From NCBI GenBank assembly GCA_947494695.1, contig CANLWB010000005.1:393030-457029 (forward strand): a stretch of 64,000 nucleotides of DNA, in the 5' to 3' direction. The notes beneath the pieces were generated by a model, which saw nothing but the letters and a program-made list of their open reading frames with translations, was not told the DNA's origin and made no database searches. Position 1 is the stretch's first letter. Each line of letters begins with the position of its first letter. Positions 25,459-34,412 of this stretch are shown here, one piece after another. Origin of the DNA: an uncultured Flavobacteriaceae bacterium (GTDB lineage Bacteria > Bacteroidota > Bacteroidia > Flavobacteriales > Flavobacteriaceae). A program made the translations under genes and the position numbers.

Positions 25459-26259
25459 TTACTCCCAAAAGAAGGCCGTTTGGTTGGTAACAGCCAATAA
25501 AACTCCTGATCGCGACCAAACCCGTCCATTTTGATGATATGTGCCATTCCGAATACAATGACTATCCCCTTCAATCAGTACAAACCCCGATTCATTTTTG
25601 TTTAATTCCCTGGCTGTTGAAAATAAGCTGACACTGTAACTAAAAGTTGCAATTGGAAACATATTATCCGACATAAAATAAGGTCGGGGCGCCAAAGTAT
25701 CACACATTGAAACAATGGCCTTTGCATCCAATGGACGATCCTCTTTATCCTTTGTCCATACTGCACTGTAAGGGGTAGTGTTTTTTTTAAAAGCCGCTCC
25801 CAATACTGGACGTTGGTCATATAATTGCATCCATCTAGGGCCTTTTGTGACATCCTGAGGCTTAACACCTTCTGGATCAATCACCTTAGGAAACGGAGGC
25901 TGAAAATTAATGTCGGATGTTTGAACTAAAGATGTTGTAATATGACAGTCATACAAAACGCTGTTTTCCTCATTTGCTTTGCAGATTTTAACCTGCCAGA
26001 AATCTGTAGTTTTACCCCTATGGATTTTTTTTGTAAAAATGGAAATGATCCCTTCCTTAATCGGGCGTACCATGGTAGCGTCTAAATGTGCTATCTCACC
26101 ACGAAAGTCTGGCTCACTAATTACGGCCTCGATTGCAATTGCAGCAGACCATCCACCGAAAGCACTATTAAAATTCCAATAGTCTTTGCTAACTAAAGCT
26201 GTAGAATATTCATCTTCCGTTTTGATCAATAACGTTTCAATATCTAATTTGTATGGCAT
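25459..26259 (-). CDS. TesB-like acyl-CoA thioesterase (hot-dog fold)
   Basis: A 266-aa protein resembling the acyl-CoA thioesterase II / thioesterase-like superfamily with two tandem hot-dog domains. The N-terminal domain has WNFNSAFGGWSAAIAIEAV, with the GG turn typical of the family, and LDATMVRPIKEG. The C-terminal domain has a Cys/Asp segment (AIVSMCDTLAPRPYF) and ATFSYSVSLFST followed by a strand pair to the end. The protein probably hydrolyses acyl-CoA esters in the cytoplasm. The start at 26259 gives the normal family length. It sits between the NMO and MFS genes on the same strand with gaps of 160 and 272 bp, so separate transcripts are possible. Confidence 0.75.
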   Translation of the reverse strand: MPYKLDIETLLIKTEDEYSTALVSKDYWNFNSAFGGWSAAIAIEAVISEPDFRGEIAHLDATMVRPIKEGIISIFTKKIHRGKTTDFWQVKICKANEENSVLYDCHITTSLVQTSDINFQPPFPKVIDPEGVKPQDVTKGPRWMQLYDQRPVLGAAFKKNTTPYSAVWTKDKEDRPLDAKAIVSMCDTLAPRPYFMSDNMFPIATFSYSVSLFSTARELNKNESGFVLIEGDSHCIRNGTYHQNGRVWSRSGVLLAVTNQTAFFWE

Positions 26260-26531
26260 AGTTTTCGCCGCTATTGGATTTGTAAATTGGGATTTTCACC
26301 TACGTTGCAAAGCTCGTGTTAGCACAAGGTTAATTATCTCTAAATATGATAGTTAATATCAATAATAATTAACGAAGTTAACTATTATTTTTGACTATTC
26401 ATAGCACGGGCCTTAAATACAACATAGATCCTGGCTACATACCCAACTTACTCATATAGAAAAATGGACATTATCACCTTAAGTATTAAAAAATCCAGAG
26501 CTTCATGAGCATCCACTACCCTGGAATCGAC

Positions 26532-27791
26532 TTAGTCTTTCTTACTACCAATCCAACTTGACCGACTCTTACCCCGAACTAAAAGAAATAAAATTAGGGC
26601 AGTTAAGCAAAGTCCAATCATCAACTGGATACTGCTTACATAAGACCCAGAATGATCGCTCATCTTTCCAAGTACCACTATACCGGCAACCGAGGCCAGC
26701 GTATCAACGGTGAGCACTACCCCCAAAATTTTTCCATAAGATGGACCCGAATAAAGCTCTGCAATCATTATTTGAATCATAGTGAATACACCACTATAGG
26801 CAATACCGTAAGTAAACGCATACCAGTATGGAGACAATTCGATTGTTTTGATCGCTATAATATAAAGAACGAGGTTACCAGTAATTAGCAAAAGAATGGA
26901 CCAGGCCATTATTGACTTTTTGTTAAAGCTGTCACTCAAAAAGCCGAACATTAATTTTCCAACAACACCAAATAGAAAAAGGGCTGAACCAACATTGGTA
27001 ACTTTGCTCGAACTCAAACCCAGTTCTTTTTGAAAGAAAATATCTTGATGCTGACCAAATCCAATGATACAAAACCAAAGCGCTCCAGTGGTTAAAAAAA
27101 TGAGATAGAGTTCTGGTGAGCGAAACGCTTGTGCAAGTGACGGCCCGTCTTGTATTGACTTATGGTCAGAATCCCTTTCTATTCCATCAGGAAATAGACC
27201 TTTTTCCGAGGGGTCTGTTCGAATCAAAGTCCAAGGAATTATCATAAACAGAAAAGCGAGAGCAGCCAGTAACAACGTTGTGTTTTGCCATCCAATCCTA
27301 TCAATCGCATCACCTGTTACTTTGTTGAAAAAGGCCGCGCCAAGACTACCTCCTAACAGTAAAATACCTACGGCTTTGCCTCGATGCCGACGAAACCAAC
27401 GTGTAAGGATATACATGCTAGATGCCATTCCCGCACCTGCCACACCGAATGAAAAGACAATGTAAATAGCCATAAAATGATTTAAGCTAGACATCTGACT
27501 CATACCAACCAAGCCGATAAGAATGAGAGTTGCGCCAGCTAGTATAATTCGTTTTGGATTCCCGCGATCAAGTGCAGCGCCAATAAATGGTGTTAAAAAT
27601 GCAATGATGAAATAGAAAATCGAAATAGGTTGTGTTACCTCGGACTGCGTCCACCCGAAAGTCTCTATAAGACTGGGATAAAATCGCTTTAACGAAAGAG
27701 TGACAATACCATTTACCGTAGCATAAATCGAACAGAGGGCTGCTAGCACCCACCAGCCAAAGAATATTTTTTTGCTATGTGCCTTTTTCAC
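26532..27791 (-). CDS. MFS transporter (monocarboxylate/oxalate-formate-like)
   Basis: A 419-aa polytopic transporter with 12 predicted transmembrane segments. The N-terminal half has FGWWVLAALCSIYATVNGIV, FYFIIAFLTPFIGAALDRGNPKRIIL (the conserved G-x-x-x-D-R-G-x-x-R loop between helices 2 and 3) and YILTRWFRRHRGKAVG. The C-terminal half has a matching GKLMFGFLSDSFNKK loop. This pattern resembles the OFA and monocarboxylate branches of MFS. Neighbouring acyl-CoA ligase and thioesterase genes suggest it imports a carboxylic acid that is then activated with CoA (inference). It is divergent from the ligase gene at 27967 across a region with a TATATTTG promoter box. Confidence 0.83.
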   Translation of the reverse strand: MKKAHSKKIFFGWWVLAALCSIYATVNGIVTLSLKRFYPSLIETFGWTQSEVTQPISIFYFIIAFLTPFIGAALDRGNPKRIILAGATLILIGLVGMSQMSSLNHFMAIYIVFSFGVAGAGMASSMYILTRWFRRHRGKAVGILLLGGSLGAAFFNKVTGDAIDRIGWQNTTLLLAALAFLFMIIPWTLIRTDPSEKGLFPDGIERDSDHKSIQDGPSLAQAFRSPELYLIFLTTGALWFCIIGFGQHQDIFFQKELGLSSSKVTNVGSALFLFGVVGKLMFGFLSDSFNKKSIMAWSILLLITGNLVLYIIAIKTIELSPYWYAFTYGIAYSGVFTMIQIMIAELYSGPSYGKILGVVLTVDTLASVAGIVVLGKMSDHSGSYVSSIQLMIGLCLTALILFLLVRGKSRSSWIGSKKD

Positions 27792-27932
27792 AGTCGTAAT
27801 TTACAATATTTTTTCCAAAGTATAGTATATCCCAGGTTAGTTGCGAATATTCACCAAGCACCTTTATGTATTGTTTTACAGGAACTTATTAACACAAACC
27901 TGGTCTAAACGAGAACGCTTTCACTAATTTCT

Positions 27933-27940
27933 TATATTTG
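27933..27940 (+). promoter_or_regulatory. TATATTTG -7 promoter box before the acyl-CoA ligase gene
   Basis: The octamer matches the Bacteroidota TAnnTTTG consensus, 26 bp upstream of the ATG at 27967. A convincing -33 TTTG was not seen at the usual distance. Confidence 0.45.
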
Positions 27941-27966
27941 TGAAACTAATGAGATATTACTGATTT

Positions 27967-29475
27967 ATGACGAATAATGAGCTCTTTTCAGATTGGTTAC
28001 AACACTTTGCTGACAATGATGGTGAGCGTTTAGCAACAGTAGATATACACACCGGGCGTCATTTGACCTATTCCGAACTGAATGACCGTGCCACACGACT
28101 GGCCAGTGGCCTGAAAAACAGGTATTCTATAGAAAAACACAATCGTGTTGCTATAATAGCAAACAATAGTAGTGACTGTATAGAACTCATGTTCGCATGT
28201 TGGAAATTAGGAGCAGTATTTATGCCTATGAATTGGCGTTTAAGTGCCTTCGAAATAGCAGAGATTTTCAAAGAAGCAGCACCTGGAGTAGTGCTTTATG
28301 ATACGGAATTTTCAGAATTATTGGAGCACACCAAATTACCAAGCATCGAACGTCAAGAGAATCCGGCAACCAGTCCGTATGAGCAACTTATAGCCGAAAG
28401 CCCTGCATCGATTACCATGCCCGCGGTTAGTTTAGATGATATAAATTCATTAATGTATACCTCTGGCACGACTGGTGAACCTAAAGGGGTTATTGGTACG
28501 TATCGCATGACCCAAACCAATGTCCTACAGCAGGCATCAATAATAAACAGTGATTCGGTCTGTCTTACTTACGCCCCACTTTTTCATACGGCAGGACTTA
28601 ATGGATTCACAACGCCTTTGTTTCATTTTGGAGGGACGCTATACATCATGCGCGGATGGGATGCTAATATTGCTATGACATACCTCAGTAGTGAAAAGAT
28701 TGGTGTGACGCACACCCTTGGTGTTCCTTATCATTTAACTGTACTAAGTCAGCACCCGGACTTCGAGTCCACTAATTTTCCAGCCTTACAAGTAATTGGT
28801 GTAGGAGGTGCACCTGCTAATCTGAAACTTATTGAACGCTGGTATGAAAAAGGAGTAGCGTTGTCGCAATCATATGGTATGACCGAAATATTCGGCCTGA
28901 TCTTTCAACCACCAGAAGCGGCACGAAAAAATCCAAAGGCTGCCGGTAAGGCATTAATGTATACAGATGTTCAAATAGGTGATGACCACGGCAACCCTGT
29001 CGCAATTGGCCAAACTGGAGAAATTCAAGTTAAAAGTTCGGGACTTACACCTGGCTATTGGAACAAGCCTAAACTTACAGCGGCATCATTTGTTAACGGA
29101 TGGTTTAGAACTGGTGATGCTGGTTATGTCGATTCCGATGGTACGTTTTATATCGTTGACCGAATAAAAGACATGTATATTTCAGGAGGTGAGAATGTTT
29201 ACCCCATTGAAATAGAAAACGTAATCTCAAAGATTCCAGAAGTTGCCATGGTAGCCGTTATCGGTGTTTCAGATGAGCAATGGCAAGAGGTGGGAAAAGC
29301 TTGTGTTTTACTACGACAAGGTACAGAGTTAACTGAAGAGGCCGTGCTTGATGCTTGCCGCCAAAAACTAGCAAAGTATAAAGTCCCCAAGTCCGTTGAA
29401 TTTTTATCGTCATTTCCAATCAGTGGGCAAGGCAAAATACTCAAACGAGAACTGCGGCGGAAATACGAAGAATAG
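27967..29475 (+). CDS. AMP-dependent acyl-CoA synthetase/ligase
   Basis: A 502-aa ANL-superfamily enzyme. The ATP-binding P-loop is MYTSGTTGEPKGV at about residues 162-174. SYGMTE (about 302) is the A5 motif, GWFRTGDAGYVDSDG is A7, DRIKDMYISGGENVYPIEIE is A8, and GKILKRELR with the catalytic Lys is A10. The enzyme activates a carboxylate to acyl-AMP and then acyl-CoA. The substrate is unknown but probably a short- to medium-chain or aryl acid. It diverges from the MFS gene, which may import the acid. A decayed LytS fragment and LytTR regulator follow on the same strand 85 bp downstream. Confidence 0.88.
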   Translation: MTNNELFSDWLQHFADNDGERLATVDIHTGRHLTYSELNDRATRLASGLKNRYSIEKHNRVAIIANNSSDCIELMFACWKLGAVFMPMNWRLSAFEIAEIFKEAAPGVVLYDTEFSELLEHTKLPSIERQENPATSPYEQLIAESPASITMPAVSLDDINSLMYTSGTTGEPKGVIGTYRMTQTNVLQQASIINSDSVCLTYAPLFHTAGLNGFTTPLFHFGGTLYIMRGWDANIAMTYLSSEKIGVTHTLGVPYHLTVLSQHPDFESTNFPALQVIGVGGAPANLKLIERWYEKGVALSQSYGMTEIFGLIFQPPEAARKNPKAAGKALMYTDVQIGDDHGNPVAIGQTGEIQVKSSGLTPGYWNKPKLTAASFVNGWFRTGDAGYVDSDGTFYIVDRIKDMYISGGENVYPIEIENVISKIPEVAMVAVIGVSDEQWQEVGKACVLLRQGTELTEEAVLDACRQKLAKYKVPKSVEFLSSFPISGQGKILKRELRRKYEE

Positions 29476-29559
29476 ACACAGACAGGATTGCAAGCATTGG
29501 ACAGACAATTTATATTATCCCCTTCATGCCTTAGAGTATTTCATTACTTTTTACAAGAG

Positions 29560-29799
29560 CGTTCAATAGATAGGTTTGCCACTGTAAAAAATAGGACCCT
29601 TCATTTTTGTATAAATACCTCAAAACCTTCCATAGTTTCTGTATCGAAAAGAAAAGGAACGGGGCTTGAAAATGTAAAAAGACGTTTAAATCGGTTGTAT
29701 CATAACGCCCACTCATTGGACATTGATGATATAGAAAACATATATTGCGTAAATTTAACTATGGATTTATCTGTTTCACAATTAAAAAATAGTCAATGA
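29560..29799 (+). pseudogene. C-terminal fragment of a LytS-type kinase (locus 2)
   Basis: The frame carries only the end of the kinase: NRTLHFCINTSKPS, then RKGTGLENVKRRLNRLYHNA (the ATPase G-box region), and LTMDLSVSQLKNSQ. It aligns with the last ~75 residues of the intact kinase at 19356-20363. Upstream, homology fades at about 29566, and the open frame can only start at a TTG near 29488. The phospho-acceptor His, N-box and membrane segments are absent, so it cannot be a kinase. Its TGA stop overlaps the regulator start as ATGA, preserving the ancestral operon layout. Confidence 0.8.
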
Positions 29800-30491
29800 T
29801 TAAAATAGGTATTATAGATGATGAAATACTAGCTCGTAAAGTGTTGGAAGATTATTGTTCTAAAATCGACAATTTTGAGTTGGTATTAAGCACGGGTAAT
29901 CCGCTTGAATTTATCAATTTTACTCAGCAAAATGACGTTGATCTTATTTTTTTGGATATAGAAATGCCAGAACTTAATGGTATGGAAGTTTTACGCTCTA
30001 TGGTGAATCCTCCTAAAGTTATTTTAACAACGGCTTATTCTGAATATGCATTAGAAAGTTATGATTATGGCGTGGTAGATTACTTATTGAAACCTGTTAA
30101 AATTGAACGTTTTTTAAAAGCCATAAACAAAGTCTCAGCTTCAAAAATAGTAGAGGCCAAAAAGCATATTAAAAATGAAGAACTTCAAATAAAACATGAT
30201 GGTATGTCTGTTAATATTCCATTTAAATCAATACAGTATATTCAGAGTTTTGGAAATTATTTGAAAATCTTTACAGATTCAAGAATGTATCTTATTTCTG
30301 AAACGCTTATTAATATTACAACATTATTATCAGAGAATTTTCAACGCACACATAAATCATACATTATCAATTTAGAGAGGGTTACAAAAGCCACCAGAAC
30401 ATATTTACTTATTGAACATAAAAAAGTCCCTCTAAGTATTACGTATAAGGTAATTGTTTCTGAAAAATTGGAGGTTTTGGCAAAATTATAG
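29796..30491 (+). CDS. LytTR-family response regulator (intact copy, locus 2)
   Basis: A 231-aa regulator. The receiver domain covers residues ~1-120, with the acidic pair IIDDE at the N-terminus, phospho-acceptor Asp54 in IFLDIEMPELNG, TTAYSEYAL at the Thr switch position and the conserved Lys in LLKPVK. A LytTR DNA-binding domain follows at ~135-228 (IPFKSIQYIQSFGNYLKIF, HKSYIINLERV, VPLSITYK). The ATG overlaps the stop of the upstream kinase fragment. The cognate kinase of this locus is truncated, while the similar kinase at 19356 has lost its own regulator, so cross-pairing is likely (inference). Targets are unknown and may include the nearby secreted hydrolases. Confidence 0.88.
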   Translation: MIKIGIIDDEILARKVLEDYCSKIDNFELVLSTGNPLEFINFTQQNDVDLIFLDIEMPELNGMEVLRSMVNPPKVILTTAYSEYALESYDYGVVDYLLKPVKIERFLKAINKVSASKIVEAKKHIKNEELQIKHDGMSVNIPFKSIQYIQSFGNYLKIFTDSRMYLISETLINITTLLSENFQRTHKSYIINLERVTKATRTYLLIEHKKVPLSITYKVIVSEKLEVLAKL

Positions 30492-30584
30492 AGGTCGTGT
30501 TCAGTGTCCCAAATACTCGTTTAATGGATATTTTTGCAATTAAAATTTTGCTTTACATTTTAGCTTTTGTCGGTATCCAAATTT

Positions 30585-33542
30585 TTATTCAATACACTTT
30601 AACTTGTCTATAAAGAACTCTTTATAATCAATATCTGTGATATTAAGTGTCCCCTCGGTTCCTTTTAGAAGTATGGATTTAATTGGAGACTTTTTTAACA
30701 AATTTATTTTGGATTGAGAAAGGTTGCCTTTAAACAAATATGTTCCGCATTCCATATTCCAATTATGATAAAATGTAACCGTCTGATTATTTTCAAGCTT
30801 CACGCGTACCGATGATCTATTATTAGTAAAATAACTAACACAGCCCAAATCTACCGACGAATTAATAAATATATTAGCCTGTTTTCCATATTTATATAGC
30901 TCAATCGTTAGATTATCACTAATATCATAGGGATCTGTTCTAATATTTACTTTTTTGTAGAATTCATCATAAGTGTTAATGGTATAATGACAGGTGTTTC
31001 GGAAGGTCATCCTCTTTGAATCGGCCTCATTATCCTTCTCAGTCGCAGCAGTCCCCTGTTCCGGGGTAATATCTGCCAGTACCTTAACAATAGCTTGTTT
31101 TTCCCTTAATTCTTCTTGCTCTCTTTTAGCTTGATCTAATCGTTCTCTCTGCTTCCTCGCTTCTGTTTCAGCATTTATAATGGAATCATGAATACGTTGT
31201 TTTTCTTTTTGTAACATGTCTTGTCTCCTAGCCTGCTCCAATAATTCCCTTTGTCTCATGGCCTCCGTCTCTACCTTTACAATGGAATCATGAATATGCT
31301 GTTTTTCCCTTTCAATAACCTCTTGTATTTTGGCCTGTTTTAATAACTTTAACTCGCGTTTAGCCTCTGCTTCAGCCTTTATCATAGAGTCACTTACCCG
31401 CTGTTTCTCTTTTTGCTTTGCTTCCAGCCTGGCTGTTTCTAATAATTCTCGCTGAAGTTTGGCTTCTGCTTTGGCTCCCGTAATAGAATCGCGGATACGT
31501 TGCTTTTCTTTTCGTGCTGCTTCCAACCTACTCTGTTCTAATAACTCTTGCCGAAGTTTAGCCTCTGCTTCTGTTTTTATAATAGAATCACGGATACGCA
31601 GTTTCTCAATACGCTCTGCTTCTAATCTTGTCTTTTCTCGCAATTCCAACTGACGTATAACCTCGGCTTCAGCCTTTACTATAGAGTCACGAATGCGTAG
31701 TTTTTCTTTTCGCGCAGCTTTCTTTAACAGTTCTTGCTGATGCTTGGCTTCGGCTTCAGCCACTACTATGGAATCCTTAACACGTTGTTTTTCCTCGCGT
31801 TCGGCCTCTAGTTTTGCTTTCTCCAACAACTCCTGTTGGCGTTGGGCCTCTATTTCAGCTTTGCTAATAGAATCCTTAACACGCTGTTTTTCTTTTAACT
31901 CGGCTGCTAGTCTGGCACGTTCTATAATTTCTTGCTGACGTTGGGCTTCCGCTTCTGCCTTTACAATGGAATCTTGAATACGTAATTGTTCCTTACGTTC
32001 AGCTTCCAATCTTGCCTTTTCTAACAACTCCTGTTGGCGTTTGGCCTCAATTTCAACCTTGGTAATAGAATCCTTAACACGTTGTTTTTCTTTTAATTCG
32101 GCTGCTAGTCTGGCACGTTCTATAATTTCTTGCTGACGCAGGGCTTCGGCTTCCGCTTTTACAATGGAATCTTGAATACGCGCCCGTTCCTTACGTTCGG
32201 CTTCCAATCTTGCCTTTTCTAACAACTCTTGCTGACGTTTGGTCTCTATTTCAACTTTGGCAATAGAATCCTTAACACGTTGTTTTTCTTTTAATTCGGC
32301 TGCTAGTCTGGCACGTTCTAAAATTTCTTGCTGACGCTGGGCTTCGGCTTCCGCTTTTACAATAGAATCTTGAATACGCGCCCGTTCCTTACGTTCGGCT
32401 TCCAATCTTGCCTTTTCTAACAACTCTTGCTGACGTTTGGTCTCTATTTCAACTTTGGTAATAGAATCCTTAACACGTTGTTTTTCTTTCAATTCAGCTG
32501 CTAGTCTGGCACGTTCTATGATTTCTTGCTGACGTTGGGCTTCGGCTTCCGCTTTTACAATCGAATCTTGAATACGCGCCCGTTCCTTACGTTCGGCTTC
32601 CAATCTTGCCTTTTCCAACAACTCCTGTTGGCGTTTGGCCTCTATTTCAGCTTTGGTAATAGAATCCTTAACACGCTGTTTTTCTTTTAACTCGGCCGCT
32701 AGTCTGGCACGTTCTATGATTTCTTGCTGACGTTGGGCTTCGGCTTCCGCCTTTACAATCGAATCTTGAATACGCGCCCGTTCCTTGCGTTCGGCCTCCA
32801 ATCTTGCCTTTTCCAACAACTCCTGTTGGCGTTTGGCCTCTATTTCAGCTTTGGTAATAGAATCCTTAACACGCTGTTTTTCTTTTAACTCGGCCGCTAG
32901 TCTGGCACGTTCTATGATTTCTTGCTGACGTTGGGCTTCGGCTTCCGCCTTTACAATCGAATCTTGAATACGCGCCCGTTCCTTGCGTTCGGCCTCCAAT
33001 CTTGCCTTTTCCAACAACTCCTGTTGGCGTTTGGCGGCTTCCTCCACCTCTTGAATCGAATCTCGTACACGTTGTTTTTCTCTTTCCTCAGCCTCCCTTC
33101 TAGCCCGTTCTAATTGCTCCTTTTTACGTTTGGCGGCTTCTTTAACCTTAAGAATAGAATCTCGAACTCGTTTTTCTTCCGCCTCTCTCTTTGCAGCTAT
33201 ATCTGCTATCCGTTTCTTCCTTTTCTGTTCTTCTTCTATAGACCTATTTAATTCTTTCTTCTGATGGTTATAATACAAATCCATCATATTATCGTTAATC
33301 TCTAAAAAATCAGAATTAACATACCCCAACCATTCTTTATATTTTACCTTGTAGATATCTCTTCCTACATAACCAGTGATCACGCAAGTTTCACCGGCCT
33401 TAAACTCGGCTAAAGATTTAGAAAAGTTATTAGGACTCTTGTACATGCTACCATCCTCAAAGAATGCCGTTGGTATGGCTATATCTTGAGAAAAGACATT
33501 ATTTAATAATGTAAAGAAAAAAATTAGAGAGAAAAATTTCAT
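30585..33542 (-). CDS. Exported SH3-domain protein with ~21 helical 33-residue repeats
   Basis: A 985-aa protein. The signal peptide is residues 1-18 (FSLIFFFTLLNNVFS), followed by an SH3-like domain at ~24-82 (GSMYKSPNN ... GETCVITGYVG ... KEWLGYVNSDFLEI). Residues ~125-820 are about 21 tandem repeats of 33 aa (a few of 30 or 34), each with an R-[VI]-x-DSI start and a QQELLEKAR-like middle. A 33-residue period equals three hendecads, which fits a very long charged helix or coiled coil. Central copies alternate in two types, giving a near-identical 66-aa (198-bp) unit. A ~140-residue globular C-terminal domain of unknown family follows. Periplasmic or envelope-spanning spacer function is inferred. 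Confidence 0.75.
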   Translation of the reverse strand: MKFFSLIFFFTLLNNVFSQDIAIPTAFFEDGSMYKSPNNFSKSLAEFKAGETCVITGYVGRDIYKVKYKEWLGYVNSDFLEINDNMMDLYYNHQKKELNRSIEEEQKRKKRIADIAAKREAEEKRVRDSILKVKEAAKRKKEQLERARREAEEREKQRVRDSIQEVEEAAKRQQELLEKARLEAERKERARIQDSIVKAEAEAQRQQEIIERARLAAELKEKQRVKDSITKAEIEAKRQQELLEKARLEAERKERARIQDSIVKAEAEAQRQQEIIERARLAAELKEKQRVKDSITKAEIEAKRQQELLEKARLEAERKERARIQDSIVKAEAEAQRQQEIIERARLAAELKEKQRVKDSITKVEIETKRQQELLEKARLEAERKERARIQDSIVKAEAEAQRQQEILERARLAAELKEKQRVKDSIAKVEIETKRQQELLEKARLEAERKERARIQDSIVKAEAEALRQQEIIERARLAAELKEKQRVKDSITKVEIEAKRQQELLEKARLEAERKEQLRIQDSIVKAEAEAQRQQEIIERARLAAELKEKQRVKDSISKAEIEAQRQQELLEKAKLEAEREEKQRVKDSIVVAEAEAKHQQELLKKAARKEKLRIRDSIVKAEAEVIRQLELREKTRLEAERIEKLRIRDSIIKTEAEAKLRQELLEQSRLEAARKEKQRIRDSITGAKAEAKLQRELLETARLEAKQKEKQRVSDSMIKAEAEAKRELKLLKQAKIQEVIEREKQHIHDSIVKVETEAMRQRELLEQARRQDMLQKEKQRIHDSIINAETEARKQRERLDQAKREQEELREKQAIVKVLADITPEQGTAATEKDNEADSKRMTFRNTCHYTINTYDEFYKKVNIRTDPYDISDNLTIELYKYGKQANIFINSSVDLGCVSYFTNNRSSVRVKLENNQTVTFYHNWNMECGTYLFKGNLSQSKINLLKKSPIKSILLKGTEGTLNITDIDYKEFFIDKLKCIE
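31088..33170 (-). repeat. In-gene tandem repeat array (99-bp unit, 198-bp higher-order unit)
   Basis: The repeats encode the 33-residue helical units of the 985-aa protein. Copies between about 32000 and 33010 are nearly identical at the DNA level with a 198-bp period (compare 32601-32798 with 32799-32996), which implies recent expansion. Copies towards 31088 are more diverged. Slippage or recombination could vary copy number. Confidence 0.85.
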
Positions 33543-33805
33543 ATTGTCCTAAATGTAACGCGTAAATATAATAACCTATTAAATCAATAACTAAAGAATT
33601 AAATCTAATTTAGGTTTTATGTGACCATTATATCGGTGAATAACCAAAATGATAGAAAAACGTATATTTAATGCTCTGGCTAAGGTTAACAAACATTGAT
33701 ATGTCTTGGGTAAAAGAATCAATGATGATGCTATAAACACTTTTGATGCTTTGTCATTGTGAATTTGGAAAAACGCCACTATATTTATGGAAAATTCACA
33801 TATAG

Positions 33806-34360
33806 ATGAAATATTTTTCTCCTTTAATTTTAGTATTTATATTAGGGTGTAACACTCAAACAAAAGCCCCTACTCAGGTTAAGCCTTTATATAACTACGA
33901 TGTGGAACAAAAAATATCTGATCTGGGAATTGAACTTAAAGTTCGTGAATACCCTCCGGGAGTTAAAATCGCAAAAGCAAAGCGGTCTGGTAACCTCCTC
34001 TTTCTTTCGGGAAGCGGCTCAATACATCCGAATGGAGAACGCATTACGGGAAAAGTTGGAACCGACTTAACAGTTGAAGAAGGGTATGATGCTGCAAGAT
34101 TAGTAGCCATTAATCATTTGGCCGACATACAAAAAGAAATTGGAGACCTTAATAAGGTTGTAAACATAGTGAAGGTGTTAGGAATGGTTAATACCGACTC
34201 ATCCTTTACGCAACATCCTGCTGTGATTAACGGATACACAGAGCTTATGGTAGATGTTTTTGGAGAGCGAGGCAAACACGCACGTTCTGCTGTTGGTATG
34301 GGCTCTTTACCATTTAACCTGGCCTGCGAAATTGAAACCATTGTAGAAGTAAGAGACTAA
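33806..34360 (+). CDS. RidA/YjgF-family protein exported as a lipoprotein
   Basis: A 184-aa protein. Residues 1-15 form a lipoprotein signal (SPLILVFILGC, Cys15), then a ~30-residue linker. Residues ~50-184 form a Rid domain: AKRSGNLLFLSGSGSI, the dimer/trimer interface KVGTDLTVEEGYDAARLVAINHLADIQKEIGDLNKVVNIVKVLGMVN, and HARSAVGMGSLPFNLACEIETIVEV. The Arg of ARS and the Glu of EIE match the RidA residues that bind the imine substrate. RidA normally deaminates cytoplasmic 2-aminoacrylate-type imines, so an envelope lipoprotein form is notable. The next gene, 52 bp downstream, is a LysE-type exporter. Confidence 0.82.
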   Translation: MKYFSPLILVFILGCNTQTKAPTQVKPLYNYDVEQKISDLGIELKVREYPPGVKIAKAKRSGNLLFLSGSGSIHPNGERITGKVGTDLTVEEGYDAARLVAINHLADIQKEIGDLNKVVNIVKVLGMVNTDSSFTQHPAVINGYTELMVDVFGERGKHARSAVGMGSLPFNLACEIETIVEVRD

Positions 34361-34412
34361 ATATAAGCCATTTAAAACAGTTTAAACCAATTCAACACAT
34401 AAAACAAAATAT

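Noticed and set aside
31088..33170. Regularly spaced repeats that could suggest a CRISPR array
   Set aside because: The repeats are contiguous 99/198-bp coding units in one open frame with no spacers; they encode a helical repeat protein.
33591..33779. 62-codon minus-strand frame before the RidA gene
   Set aside because: It has no recognised product and lies in the promoter region between divergent genes.
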